From NCBI GenBank assembly GCA_011176685.1, contig DUED01000030.1, positions 41,836 through 105,835 on the forward strand: DNA of 64,000 nucleotides, written 5' to 3'. The notes under the pieces were generated by a model. The model searched no databases, was not told the origin of the DNA, and saw only the letters and a program-made list of their open reading frames with translations. The position numbers were made by a program, and so were the translations under genes. Position 1 is the first letter of the stretch, and every line of letters starts with the position of its first letter. The DNA comes from Anaerolineae bacterium. Lineage in GTDB: Bacteria > Chloroflexota > Anaerolineae > Anaerolineales > Anaerolineaceae. This document shows, piece by piece, positions 19,063-28,114 of the stretch.

Positions 19063-19989
19063 ATGAGCCAAACCAGGAAAGTCCTTAACAAGGTACTCAT
19101 TGTTTTATTAATTGTAATATTGAGCGGATGTGCAGCTAATATGGCTGGCAGTCGAGAGGGGCAAGAAATGACCCCTGCCGTGTTCACGCCTAATTCACAA
19201 TATTCAAATACACTTACACCTGCCGCTGATGAGCCATCCCGGTCTGATTCGACGACAAATATGGGAGAGTGCACTGAACAACAAGGGCATTTTGAGTTCA
19301 ACGAGATACAGACAGAGTTGATGACTCACCCGCTTTCGTTCCGAATTTATTTACACGCCTGTTACAGTCCCGAAGGAGACATCCGTTACCCGGTGCTGTA
19401 TCTCCTGCATGGCCAGGGGTTTAATGATGACCAGTGGGATCGATTAGGTGCGGATGTAACGCTGGATGATCTCGTGGCTGCCGGTGAAGTGTTGCCATTC
19501 ATCATCGTGATGCCAAAAGAGTCTAATTATATGAACAGCCATTTGGATTCTAAATTCGGGCCGGCACTGGCGCAGGAATTAGTGCCCTGGGTTGATACTC
19601 ATTATAATACCTGCGCCGAGCGGGAGTGCCGCGCGATAGGTGGCATCTCGCGTGGGGCTGCCTGGGCGATGCGGGTCGGATTAATCTACTGGGAGGTCTT
19701 TGGTGCTATCGGCGCACACAGCTTCCCACCTTTTCGTGGAGATTTCAACTCGGTTCCCAGTTGGCTGAGGGAGATGCCCGACAATGAATATCCGCACGTC
19801 TGGATTGATATTGGAGATATGGATGTTGATTTAGATGCAGCCCATCATTTTGAGATGCGCCTGATTGAATACAGTGTGCCGCATGAATGGCACATTTACT
19901 CTGGTGCGCACAATGAATATTACTGGGCGGCGCATGTAGAAGATTATCTGCGCTGGTATGGGCTTGAGTGGTTTTCTAAAAAAGATTGA
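19063..19989 (+). CDS. Lipoprotein alpha/beta-hydrolase (esterase D / XynZ-like), copy 2
   Basis: Paralogue of the preceding gene, 308 residues, also a lipoprotein (lipobox ILSGC near residue 23). It repeats the same plan: YPVLYLLHGQGFNDDQW, AIGGISRGAAW with nucleophile Ser, IDIGDMD and GAHNEYYW. Sequence is similar across the whole mature domain but the N-terminal linkers differ, which fits an older tandem duplication. The short gap suggests one transcript. The substrate is probably an ester on an external glycan or lipid; that is inferred only from family. Confidence 0.82.
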   Translation: MSQTRKVLNKVLIVLLIVILSGCAANMAGSREGQEMTPAVFTPNSQYSNTLTPAADEPSRSDSTTNMGECTEQQGHFEFNEIQTELMTHPLSFRIYLHACYSPEGDIRYPVLYLLHGQGFNDDQWDRLGADVTLDDLVAAGEVLPFIIVMPKESNYMNSHLDSKFGPALAQELVPWVDTHYNTCAERECRAIGGISRGAAWAMRVGLIYWEVFGAIGAHSFPPFRGDFNSVPSWLREMPDNEYPHVWIDIGDMDVDLDAAHHFEMRLIEYSVPHEWHIYSGAHNEYYWAAHVEDYLRWYGLEWFSKKD

Positions 19990-20253
19990 TTAAGAAATAG
20001 TTTACTTGGAGGTAATTTTTAATCAGAACAATGGAAATTAACTGTTATCCAGCGAAGATATTTCAACCACTTGGTATCGCATGAAAGAATTTTATATTCA
20101 CGATAATAATAGGCATATTTTATGGTTTGCTGAGCAAAAAAATAACCATGAAGAAATCTAAAAATGAATAAGCCATATAACCAGGCGCTGCACCTGACCA
20201 ATATTTTGCTACGCCCCATAATGGCAGGTGAGCTTAAATGTTTGGCAAACTAT

Positions 20254-20395
20254 CCTTCTTTCTGTCCATCTCTAACTGAGGTAAATTCGATAGACAGTCG
20301 TTAGGTATCGGACAGGCAATGCAACCAGAAGTGTAGTATCATATCGCATGATGTAAACAATTTTAGCCATAAGAGAGCATTCATTCAAAGTGGAA
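20254..20395 (+). repeat. 142-bp direct repeat, copy 1
   Basis: Aligns without gaps to 21205-21346 with nine mismatches (about 94 percent identical). It ends 78 bp before the YdcZ-type transporter gene. It has no convincing reading frame. The rest of the 19990-20473 gap shows no gene. Confidence 0.95.
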
Positions 20396-20473
20396 GAACA
20401 ACGTTTAGGAGTCACCACAGGTAGCCTACGCAAAGACATGAGTCTCCAAGCGTGAATGATATAAAAGGACAAC

Positions 20474-20935
20474 ATGCATAAATCAATCTTGCCGGCGCTT
20501 ATAGTCGCACTTCTTAGCGGCTTAGCGATAGGCGTACAATCTTCGCTCAATAGTGCCGCCGGGAAAATTACGGGGGCTACTCTGACCGGATTATTGGTCA
20601 ACTTCCTTGGCGGGGTAGCTGCAGGTATACTTTTGGTTGTGGTCTACGTTCGACAAGGAAATGCTACCTTCTCGGCTATCCAGGCCCCAACGTTAGGAAT
20701 AATCGTCGTCTCAGGGCTACTCGGAATTGGTATCATTGCGGGCATTGCCTATGCGTTGCCTAAGATCGGTATCGCGGCTGGCCTATCGACGATTATCGCC
20801 GGCCAAATGGCGGTGGCTGTTTTGGTGGACACCTTAGGCTTAGCGGGTGGACAACCTATCTCGCTGAATTGGGCTCGCATTTGTGGACTTGGGTTATTAG
20901 CGCTGGGAACGTGGGCTATTTTGCCCAAAGGGTGA
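20474..20935 (+). CDS. DMT-superfamily transporter, YdcZ (DUF606) type
   Basis: Small membrane protein of 153 residues with about five helices, each rich in Gly/Ala/Leu (ALLSGLAIGVQSSLNSAAG, LVNFLGGVAAGILLVVV, IIVVSGLLGIGIIAGIAYAL, and the last GLGLLALGTWAILPKG). This matches the half-size DMT/EamA-like YdcZ family, whose members act as dimers or pairs; the substrate is unknown. AAAGGAC supports ATG 20474. It is enclosed between two nearly identical 142-bp repeats, suggesting arrival or duplication as a cassette. Confidence 0.8.
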   Translation: MHKSILPALIVALLSGLAIGVQSSLNSAAGKITGATLTGLLVNFLGGVAAGILLVVVYVRQGNATFSAIQAPTLGIIVVSGLLGIGIIAGIAYALPKIGIAAGLSTIIAGQMAVAVLVDTLGLAGGQPISLNWARICGLGLLALGTWAILPKG

Positions 20936-21204
20936 TCCAACCTGGTCGTAGATTCAAAGCGCTGCCCAACCCTGCATACAGTGGATGGAGCTTCGCCGGG
21001 ATGATAAAAGGCACGATTTGCAATTGATGATAAGGGATGGGGCCTTGCTGTAGGTGCAAAATGAGATAATTCAAGTTTGGTGTATTGATTATTCTGTGCG
21101 CGACCGTGGCTTGTGTTTTCACACCCGCCGCGGCTGATTTGCAGCGTTAGGGTGCTCAGAGCAAAAACGCACGGCGGCTCAGCTTCGTCCGTTAGCCAGC
21201 CCAC

Positions 21205-21346
21205 CCTTCTTGCTGTCCATCTCTAACTGATGTAAATTCGATAGACAGTCATTAGCTATCGGACAGGCAATGCAACCAGAAGTGTAGTACCATATCGCAT
21301 GGTGTAAACAAATTTCGCCAGAAGAGAGCATTCATTCAAAGTGGAA
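21205..21346 (+). repeat. 142-bp direct repeat, copy 2
   Basis: Second copy of the 20254-20395 repeat, 951 bp downstream, ending 49 bp before the truncated flavodoxin gene. Between the transporter stop (20935) and this repeat there are about 270 bp without a recognisable gene. Confidence 0.95.
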
Positions 21347-21394
21347 TCACTGGTCTGATATCTTTCTGGCTGTAAAGATATTAAAGGATTTCAT

Positions 21395-21871
21395 ATGGAA
21401 GCAGGGAAAAAAATTACACGCCGGAAATTCCTTACTCTAACTGGAGCCCTGGGAGCCAGTGTTGATGTGAAGCTCGCCAAGGAAGTTGTGGGTATCAGTA
21501 GCTATGACGCAATCGTTTTAGGCAGCGCAATTTATATGTCTAATATAATATCCGATGCTGCTAAATTCTTGGAGAAATTTCAAGCAGACTTGAAGGACAA
21601 ACCAACTGCATATTTTATTGTTTGCCTGACGATGAAAGAAGATACAAATGTGAACCGTGAAACAGTGAGTTCCTGGTTGCAGCCAGCACGCGATTTAGTT
21701 CAGCCAGTGGGGGAGGGCTTGTTTGCTGGCGTTTTGGACTTCAATAAACTTTCCCCGTTGTATCATTTGATTATGAAAGGAATGAAGGAGACAGAAGGTG
21801 ATTACCGCGATTGGGGGGCTATTAGAGCATGGACATCAGAAATTCAACCAGCTCTCATTTATCACGATTAA
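21395..21871 (+). pseudogene. Internally deleted flavodoxin-domain protein with Tat-type leader
   Basis: Open frame of 158 residues. The N-terminus TRRKFLTLTGALGAS is a twin-arginine-like leader; directly after it the text reads VDVKLAKEVVGISSYDAIVLGSAIYM, which is the middle of a flavodoxin_5/HemG-type domain. The segment that should lie between, including the first beta strand and the FMN phosphate-binding loop (T/S-rich, about 60-70 residues), is missing while the frame is kept. The rest of the domain is intact to the end. FMN binding is therefore unlikely. It could be a decaying gene or an assembly-level deletion. Confidence 0.7.
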
Positions 21872-21932
21872 AAACCCTCAAGGATTTCAGCGATTGACCC
21901 TTACTTATCCACGCTGAGCTTCCTTTCTTCGT

Positions 21933-21938
21933 TATAAT
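21933..21938 (+). promoter_or_regulatory. Candidate -10 element of a leaderless gatC promoter
   Basis: TATAAT at 21933-21938 ends seven bases before ATG 21946, so transcription would begin at or next to the start codon. No good -35 is seen. Confidence 0.5.
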
Positions 21939-21945
21939 TATGTCC

Positions 21946-22233
21946 ATGAGTTTGAGCCGAAAAGAGGTCGATCACATTGCCCAACTGGCACGTTTGGCGC
22001 TGACCAGAGAGGAAAAGGAGCGCTACCGCGAGCAGTTATCTGATATTCTGGATCACGTGGCACAGTTACAGGAGCTGGATACCAGCCAAATCCCACCCAC
22101 ATCTAGTGTATTGCCGCCCCGCAGCCGGTTGCGCGAGGATGAAATAACTCCATGCCTTGATGTCAAGGACGCGCTGCGCAACGCTCCGCAGACGAAGGAA
22201 GATCAATTCCGCGTTCCGCCAGTGCTGGAGTGA
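21946..22233 (+). CDS. gatC: Asp-tRNA(Asn)/Glu-tRNA(Gln) amidotransferase subunit C
   Basis: Small subunit of the GatCAB amidotransferase, which converts mischarged Glu-tRNA(Gln) or Asp-tRNA(Asn). About 95 residues, with the typical start SRKEVDHIAQLARLAL, the central DILDHVAQLQELDTS and the ending LRNAPQTKEDQFRVPPVLE. Two in-frame ATGs exist (21940, 21946); 21946 is chosen because the -10 element spacing points to it. The stop overlaps the gatA GTG start as GTGA. The gatB gene is not in the window. Confidence 0.93.
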   Translation: MSLSRKEVDHIAQLARLALTREEKERYREQLSDILDHVAQLQELDTSQIPPTSSVLPPRSRLREDEITPCLDVKDALRNAPQTKEDQFRVPPVLE

Positions 22234-23726
22234 ATGGGATGGAGCAACTTACCGAACTTACGGTTAAAAAGGCGCTGCAGGCATTGCGGGCGGGGCAGAT
22301 TTCCAGCCAGGAACTGACTCGGGCTTGCCTGGCACAGATGGAGAAGCTGGAGCCAGACCTGCAAGCTTTTTTGGCGAGAACGCCAAAAAGTGCCCTGAAG
22401 CGAGCGGAAGAAGCAGACAGGGAACTAGTAGCTTGGCGGCGTGACCAGACACAGGAACTTCCCCCTCTGCTCGGGTTGCCGATTGCAGTTAAGGACGTGC
22501 TCTGCGTGGCGAATGTGCGCTGCACCTGTGGATCGAAGATCCTTGAAAAATTTGTGCCGCCCTTCAATGCCACCTGTGTCCAGCGACTGCTGGATGCTGG
22601 AGTGATAGTGGTGGGTAAAACCAACACCGATGAGTTCGCTATGGGCTCTTCAACTGAGAACTCGGCATATGGCGCCACACATAACCCCTGGAATTTGCGA
22701 CATGTGCCGGGTGGTTCAAGCGGCGGAAGTGCCGCAGCGGTGGCAGCCAAGGTTGTGCCCGCAGCGCTGGGGACCGATACGGGCGGAAGTGTACGCCAGC
22801 CGGCTTGTTTTTGTGGTGTAACTGGCATCAAGCCCACCTATGGGCGCGTCTCGCGCTATGGATTAATCGCTTATGGCTCCTCATTAGATGCAGCCGGGGT
22901 GTTGGCGCGCAATGCTGAGGATGTTGAGATTCTTTTTCGCTTGATGGCAGGTTTTGATACGCGCGATGCCACCACTATTGACTTGCCAGTTGCAGAAGCT
23001 GCCTGTGTGGAGGATGCTTCGGTAGAAGGACTGCGTATTGGTGTACCGCAGGAGTACTTTATTGAGGGTATCCAGCCAGAAGTGGAATTAGCAGTAAGGC
23101 AAGCCGTGAAAGAATTTGAGAAGCTGGGCGCGGCTGTAGTTGCAATCTCTTTACCCCATACAAAATACGCCCTGCCGGTTTATTATCTGATAGCCCCGGC
23201 GGAAGCCTCCGCCAACCTGGCACGCTATGATGGCGTGCGCTTTGGGCTGCGGGTAGCAGATGCCAATATGATTGAGATGTTTAAGAAGACACGCGGCAAG
23301 GGCTTTGGTGCGGAGGTCAAGCGGCGCATAATGCTAGGAACATACGCACTTTCTGCGGGATACTATGATGCTTATTATGGGCAAGCGCAAAAAGTGCGCA
23401 CGCTTATCAAGCATGACTTTGAGCAGGCATTTGAGCAAGTGGATGTAATTGCTGCACCAGTCGCGCCGACAACTGCTTTCAAACTTGGCGAACATACAGA
23501 TGATCCCTTGGCGATGTATCTGGAGGATGTGTTTAGCCTACCGGCGAACCTGGCGGGAGTGCCTGGCCTAGCTTTTCCAGTGGGGTTTGACCAACAAGGG
23601 TTACCGATTGGCATGCAGTTAATGGGGCCGCATTTCAAGGAGGATATGCTTTTCCGTGCAGCGCATGTTTTTCAACAGAATACAAAATGGCATCTAAGTG
23701 CACCTGAAATTGCCAAGACAAGCTAG
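22230..23726 (+). CDS. gatA: Asp-tRNA(Asn)/Glu-tRNA(Gln) amidotransferase subunit A
   Basis: Amidase-signature glutaminase subunit of GatCAB, 498 residues, releasing ammonia from glutamine for tRNA-bound Glu/Asp amidation. The Ser-cisSer-Lys triad region is visible: IAVKDVLC (Lys), GGSSGGSAAAVAAKV and GTDTGGSVRQPA (nucleophile Ser). GTG 22230 gives a four-base overlap with gatC and implies translational coupling; ATG 22239 is an alternative that loses three residues. Length and motif order are those of a full GatA. Confidence 0.94.
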   Translation: MNGMEQLTELTVKKALQALRAGQISSQELTRACLAQMEKLEPDLQAFLARTPKSALKRAEEADRELVAWRRDQTQELPPLLGLPIAVKDVLCVANVRCTCGSKILEKFVPPFNATCVQRLLDAGVIVVGKTNTDEFAMGSSTENSAYGATHNPWNLRHVPGGSSGGSAAAVAAKVVPAALGTDTGGSVRQPACFCGVTGIKPTYGRVSRYGLIAYGSSLDAAGVLARNAEDVEILFRLMAGFDTRDATTIDLPVAEAACVEDASVEGLRIGVPQEYFIEGIQPEVELAVRQAVKEFEKLGAAVVAISLPHTKYALPVYYLIAPAEASANLARYDGVRFGLRVADANMIEMFKKTRGKGFGAEVKRRIMLGTYALSAGYYDAYYGQAQKVRTLIKHDFEQAFEQVDVIAAPVAPTTAFKLGEHTDDPLAMYLEDVFSLPANLAGVPGLAFPVGFDQQGLPIGMQLMGPHFKEDMLFRAAHVFQQNTKWHLSAPEIAKTS

Positions 23727-24104
23727 ATTTTATCTTTGAATTTTGATTATTGTTAGCTTAATTCCTTGATTGGGTCAGAACAAATTTTCCTGTTAAATTA
23801 TTATTCAGATTTGTTGAGTCTATTTTTAATGCATGAACCACTTGTTACTATAATAAATTAAGTATCCTCAAGCAAATAGAAAAGGAAAATTATGGGGATT
23901 AAATTGAAAAAATCACACCAGAGGAGCTGATAACCTGGAATTGGGGCTAAATTGGAATCGAATTACAAAGCACTGATTACAGGTGGACTCACAGCCGCCT
24001 GGTAAAGCAGTTCATTTGATGGAAGCGAAGATAGATGAACTGGGGCTGATGCTTTAAGAGATTACGGATGGGTTTAACAGCGCATTCTTCTTATGGTTAA
24101 GGTA
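23727..24104. other. Intergenic region, no intact gene
   Basis: AT-rich spacer with multiple stops in all frames. Short coding-like scraps occur around 23900-24060, but none is long enough to name. No repeat or RNA gene was recognised. Confidence 0.35.
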
Positions 24105-24133
24105 TTGACAAAACGGCAATAATTTCGTAAACT
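24105..24133 (+). promoter_or_regulatory. Sigma-70 type promoter of lipoprotein gene
   Basis: -35 TTGACA (24105-24110), 17-bp spacer, -10 TAAACT (24128-24133). The predicted transcription start is near 24140, about 55 bp before the lipoprotein ATG. Confidence 0.6.
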
Positions 24134-24138
24134 AAGGG

Positions 24139-24163
24139 TGGTGGTATAATGGTCATACCACCA
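24139..24163 (+). promoter_or_regulatory. 9-bp-arm perfect palindrome at predicted transcription start
   Basis: TGGTGGTAT (24139-24147) and ATACCACCA (24155-24163) around a 7-base centre. It sits right at the predicted +1 of the upstream promoter, so it could be a repressor operator or a 5' mRNA stem. Confidence 0.6.
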
Positions 24164-24194
24164 AACCAGACATATTTATGAAATGGAGAGAAAA

Positions 24195-24827
24195 ATGAAG
24201 AATAAAACTGTATTAATGATAATGCTGGCATCAATGGTGCTGGCTGCTTGCGGTGGTGGGACGAGCGAGGAAGAGGTGCAATTATCAGCGCCTACGGACG
24301 ACGGGACTCAACCAGATGCCGCGGTGGAAGTGCCGGCAGAACAACCTGGTGATGCGCAGCCACCCGCTGAAGCTCAATCAGCTTCCGAGCTGGTGGCTTC
24401 ACCCTATACTGCTCCTGAGAATCTCTTTCATCTCAATGTTCCTGGTACATGGAATTTTAACAAGGACACTGAGATAATTGATAACACGGTAGTGGAAAGC
24501 TTTGTTTCGACTGATACGCATGCAGTTGTGCAGATAGTAGTGAATGAGTGTGGCGAGAATGTTGACCAGTTGGAAAAAGGACATATCACGCTGGATTTCA
24601 TGAAGCGCCTGTATCCCAGCGACCTGCGTATTGCCTATGACACAGTCCTGCCAGATGGGCGTGAGCGACTGGACTGGTGGAGTTACTTAGACGAGATCAG
24701 CGGTACAACCTTCTTTGACAGGCACAGGAACCACCTATATATGTTCACTGTTTATTATGATGATGACTACGAGAAACAATATCTGCCGACGTTGAATGAA
24801 GTGATAGACTCCTTCTCCTATCAGTAG
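24195..24827 (+). CDS. Hypothetical lipoprotein
   Basis: Secreted lipoprotein of 210 residues: leader KNKTVLMIMLASMVLAAC with lipobox LAAC, a Gly/Pro/Ala/Gln-rich linker to about residue 75, then a globular domain with alternating hydrophobic strands (NLFHLNVPGTWNFNKDTE, HAVVQIVVNEC, LYMFTVYYDDDYEK) and the ending LNEVIDSFSY. The fold resembles small PsbP/Mog1-like lipoproteins that report on a surface condition, but this is a guess. ATG 24195 follows GGAGAG; an ATG at 24183 is upstream of that signal. It is followed by a strong terminator. Confidence 0.75.
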   Translation: MKNKTVLMIMLASMVLAACGGGTSEEEVQLSAPTDDGTQPDAAVEVPAEQPGDAQPPAEAQSASELVASPYTAPENLFHLNVPGTWNFNKDTEIIDNTVVESFVSTDTHAVVQIVVNECGENVDQLEKGHITLDFMKRLYPSDLRIAYDTVLPDGRERLDWWSYLDEISGTTFFDRHRNHLYMFTVYYDDDYEKQYLPTLNEVIDSFSYQ

Positions 24828-24839
24828 AGGTTAAGACTT

Positions 24840-24873
24840 GGGGCGAGCGGTAAAAACTCGCCCCCACATTTTT
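24840..24873 (+). terminator. Rho-independent terminator after lipoprotein gene
   Basis: Stem GGGGCGAG/CTCGCCCC (24840-24847, 24857-24864), then CCACATTTTTTG, thirteen bases after the lipoprotein stop codon. Confidence 0.8.
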
Positions 24874-24992
24874 TGTGTAACAATTGAACTGTGGGGGTTT
24901 CTATAGCAAGAGATTCGTGATTTGGTTGTATCTAGGAGATAATAATACGTATTTGTTATTCTGAGGGCTTTCCCGAATCCATATTGATGTTG

Positions 24993-27182
24993 CTATGAAA
25001 TTATCTCCAGTTTTGCAATGGAGGCAGCCAGGCGTTTGATGCCTTTTTCCTCGAAAGCGACAGTGACGATTTCATCGTTGTCCAAAATGCGGCTTTCAAT
25101 CACCAGCCCTTCTCCCAGGGTGGTGTGCCGCACGCGCATACCAGCTTTGAATTCTGGAGTGACCTCGGTGGTTTTTTGTGCAGAAGCGCTTATGTGGGTA
25201 GGTTGCCAGCGTAAAGGAATTCCGTAACCGCTGCTTGTGCGCTGGCGGTATATGTGCGCTCCCTGACGCACCAGCAGTTTTTCTGGGATATCCGCCAGGA
25301 AGCGTGACGGGATACTGAAGGCGTAACTGCCGAAGTTGCTGCGCTGGTCGGCACGCACCAAAAAAAGGCGATCCTTGGTACGGGTGATACCCACATAGAA
25401 TAAGCGCCGCTCCTCCGCCATCTCCTCCGGGTCTTCCATTGAACGTCGGTGAGGTAGTAGCCCATCGTCCAGACCGGTGATGAAAACCACTTTGAATTCC
25501 AGACCCTTGGCAGCGTGCAGGGTTAATAGTGTGGGCGAGTCAAGTTTTTCAGGCAGGGTATCCTGGTCTGAGATCAGGGCAACGTTCTCAAGAAAAGCGC
25601 TCAAACCGAGATACTCAAATTCATATGCCAGCCGGCGCAGCTCCAACACATTCTCCCAACGGTTAAGGCCAATCTCGCTGTCGTCTTTAATGTATTCGCG
25701 GTAGGCGGTATCCTTGAGAATGCGGTTAAACAGCTCCGGTAAGGTGGCGGACTGGCTGAGCTTTTGCCAGTTGGTCAGCAAAGCGCAGAAATCTGCCAGT
25801 ATAGCTGCACCACGGCTGTTGAAATCTTTCCAGTAAGGTGATTCATCCCTGTTGGTGCCCAGGTCGAGTAAAGTCTGAATTGGGAGGATTTTATGCCGTC
25901 GAGCGCTGAGATGCAGCGCCACCAGAGTTTTGCTGCCAATGCCGCGCGGCGGCACGTTGATAACGCGCAGCAAGCTGATTTCGTCATAAGAGTTTTGTGC
26001 CAGGCGCAGGAAGGCGATTAAATCCTTAACTTCGCGGCGACCGTAGAAGCGCTGCGCACCCACCAGCCGGTAAGGTAAATTGGCGCGCAGGAAGGCTTCT
26101 TCCAACAGACGTGACTGGGCATTGGTGCGGTACATAACGGCGATATCGCCACCGCTGGCGTCTCCGTTATTCAGCAGATTAAGGATGGAGTCCACCACAA
26201 AAGCTGCCTCAGCGTGGTCATCTACTGACTCATACAGGACGATAGCTTCACCGTGTCTGCGCTTGGAGAACAGGTTTTTAATTGTGCGGCTGGGGTTGTG
26301 GTTGATGACCGCCTTGGCAGTGTCCAGCACATTCTGGCTGGAGCGGTAGTTGCGCTCCAGCAGCAGTTTGAGCGCTTTGGGGTATTCCTTTTCAAAACGC
26401 AGTATGTTGCGGGAATCCGCTCCTCGCCAGCGGTAGATGGACTGGTCCTCATCGCCCACAACGAACAGGTTGTGATGGTGGCAGGAAAGCAGTTTAAGCA
26501 GCTCATACTGTACCAGGTTGGTATCCTGAAATTCGTCCACCAGCACGTGCTCAAAGCGGCGTGCATAGCGCTGGCGCACCTCATCGTTTTCTGAAAGCAG
26601 TTGCACTGTCCACAGCAGCAGGTCGTCAAAATCCAGCGCATTGCTGGCGCGCAGCTTGTATTCGTAGCGCTCGAAAACGCGTAAAGCGACTTCTCCGTAG
26701 TAACTGCGGGCAATAAAATCTTGCACTTTGATGAGGTTGTTCTTGGAGCGGGAGATAATGCTGTGGATGACAGGGGGGGGATAGAGTTTATCGTCCAGGT
26801 TGAGCTCTTTAAGGCAGCGCTTGACGATTGCTTGCTGGTCATCGGCGTCCATGATGACAAAGTTGGAGTCAAAAGGCAGGTGCTGTGCTTCCCGACGCAG
26901 GATATGCGCGCAGGTGGCATGAAAAGTCCCCAGCCAGATTCCCTCAAGATCACTGCCCAGCAGCTTTTTTAGGCGGCTCTCCATTTCCCGCGCGGCTTTA
27001 TTGGTAAAAGTTACTGCCAGGATGTGGGTTGGCAGTACTCCCATGGCGTGGATCAAGTAGGCAGCACGCTGGGTCAGCACGCGCGTCTTGCCTGAACCAG
27101 GGCCAGCCAGTACCAGCACCTGCCCGGGCGGAGCAGTGACCGCTTCTTTTTGCTGTGGGTTGAGCTTCTTAAGAATATCCAT
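24993..27182 (-). CDS. pcrA: UvrD/PcrA-type DNA helicase
   Basis: Superfamily 1A 3'-5' DNA helicase, 729 residues, acting in nucleotide excision repair and replication-fork clearance. Motifs in order: Q-motif LNPQQKEAV, Walker A GPGSGKTRVLTQRAA (28-42), motif Ia FTNKAAREM, motif II VDEFQDTN, motif III VGDEDQSIYRWRGA, motif IV NYRSSQNVL, motif V TLHAAKGLEFKVVF and motif VI EERRLFYVGITR. The C-terminus ends with the Tudor-like segment GMRVRHTTLGEGLVI found in PcrA/UvrD. The gene is monocistronic. Confidence 0.94.
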   Translation of the reverse strand: MDILKKLNPQQKEAVTAPPGQVLVLAGPGSGKTRVLTQRAAYLIHAMGVLPTHILAVTFTNKAAREMESRLKKLLGSDLEGIWLGTFHATCAHILRREAQHLPFDSNFVIMDADDQQAIVKRCLKELNLDDKLYPPPVIHSIISRSKNNLIKVQDFIARSYYGEVALRVFERYEYKLRASNALDFDDLLLWTVQLLSENDEVRQRYARRFEHVLVDEFQDTNLVQYELLKLLSCHHHNLFVVGDEDQSIYRWRGADSRNILRFEKEYPKALKLLLERNYRSSQNVLDTAKAVINHNPSRTIKNLFSKRRHGEAIVLYESVDDHAEAAFVVDSILNLLNNGDASGGDIAVMYRTNAQSRLLEEAFLRANLPYRLVGAQRFYGRREVKDLIAFLRLAQNSYDEISLLRVINVPPRGIGSKTLVALHLSARRHKILPIQTLLDLGTNRDESPYWKDFNSRGAAILADFCALLTNWQKLSQSATLPELFNRILKDTAYREYIKDDSEIGLNRWENVLELRRLAYEFEYLGLSAFLENVALISDQDTLPEKLDSPTLLTLHAAKGLEFKVVFITGLDDGLLPHRRSMEDPEEMAEERRLFYVGITRTKDRLFLVRADQRSNFGSYAFSIPSRFLADIPEKLLVRQGAHIYRQRTSSGYGIPLRWQPTHISASAQKTTEVTPEFKAGMRVRHTTLGEGLVIESRILDNDEIVTVAFEEKGIKRLAASIAKLEIIS

Positions 27183-27325
27183 GTGAGCTGGTTTATGATT
27201 TTAACGGATTATTCTTCGCAAATGGTAAAAGTCAGCTTAAAAAATACGAACGATATCTTTTTTTTAATCTACTAGAAATTTATTGAAGAACAAATATAAT
27301 TTTTATTAAAAGACAGGATTTAAAC

Positions 27326-27886
27326 ATGTGGAAATGGACTTCAAATTGGTTTTTTAAGATATCCAGTGGACGGGTAGCGCTGGCTGCATTGGTGATTTTT
27401 CTGCTGTTCACAGCGTTGGTGTTACCTGATCAGGCAGCAAAGCTAGAAACAGCCACGGGCATTCGGGAGTCGCCGGACACATCTTTCATTTATTCAGCCA
27501 ATGATCTTTACCAGATGGCTGATGCTTATGGAGCGGAAGGACGCGCAGCATACATCCGGGCGCGCTTCAGCTTTGACCTGGTCTTCCCGCTAGTGTTCAC
27601 CTTCTTCTTGGTCACAGCCATCAGTTGGGTATATGCACATGTGTTTCCAACGGAAAGCGCCTGGCGGCATGCTAACCTGGTGCCGTTATCAGGTATGGTT
27701 TTTGACTATTTGGAAAACTTATCCGCCTCGCTGGTTATGCTGCGCTATCCGCAGCGAACGGCTGTAGTGGACTGGTTGGCACCTGTTTTCACTCTGATCA
27801 AATGGGTCTTCATCAGCGTAAGTGTTTTACTGTTGGTCGCCGGGTTTTTACAGTGGATGCGGGCGAAAAAAGAGGTCGATCTGTAA
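27326..27886 (+). CDS. Conserved membrane protein of unknown function
   Basis: A 186-residue protein with four hydrophobic segments (about 17-34, 83-106, 122-138 and 155-178). Between helices 1 and 2 is a polar loop with DTSFIYSANDLYQMADAYG and RARFSFDLVFP. FDYLENLSASLVM in the third segment is a distinctive motif. I recognise the pattern as a recurring bacterial membrane family but know no function. It stands alone between the helicase and the beta-helix gene. Confidence 0.7.
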   Translation: MWKWTSNWFFKISSGRVALAALVIFLLFTALVLPDQAAKLETATGIRESPDTSFIYSANDLYQMADAYGAEGRAAYIRARFSFDLVFPLVFTFFLVTAISWVYAHVFPTESAWRHANLVPLSGMVFDYLENLSASLVMLRYPQRTAVVDWLAPVFTLIKWVFISVSVLLLVAGFLQWMRAKKEVDL

Positions 27887-28019
27887 TAACGGCGGTCAAG
27901 TAAATATTTATCGTCCCCAATTTAATGAAAATTCAGCAGATGGCCTTGGTGGGATGCTTCACTATGCAGATACAGAGAATAATATCTTTCTATAACATAT
28001 GGAGTTAAAAAACATTTGC

Positions 28020-28047
28020 TTTACAATCCAAATGATGTGTGTATAAT
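28020..28047 (+). promoter_or_regulatory. Promoter of beta-helix lipoprotein gene
   Basis: -35 TTTACA (28020-28025), 16-bp spacer, -10 TATAAT (28042-28047), about 67 bp before the ATG. Confidence 0.5.
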
Positions 28048-28114
28048 AATTAAAAGGTTGTTCAACAATCCTTCACAATTGCCTTTCGAAAGTAGTTTTT
28101 CAGGAGGATAAGAA

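Noticed and set aside
26222..26953. 243-codon open frame in another frame of the helicase gene
   Set aside because: Same-strand shadow of pcrA with Cys/Trp/Ser-rich composition and no motif; the helicase motifs are unbroken in the chosen frame.
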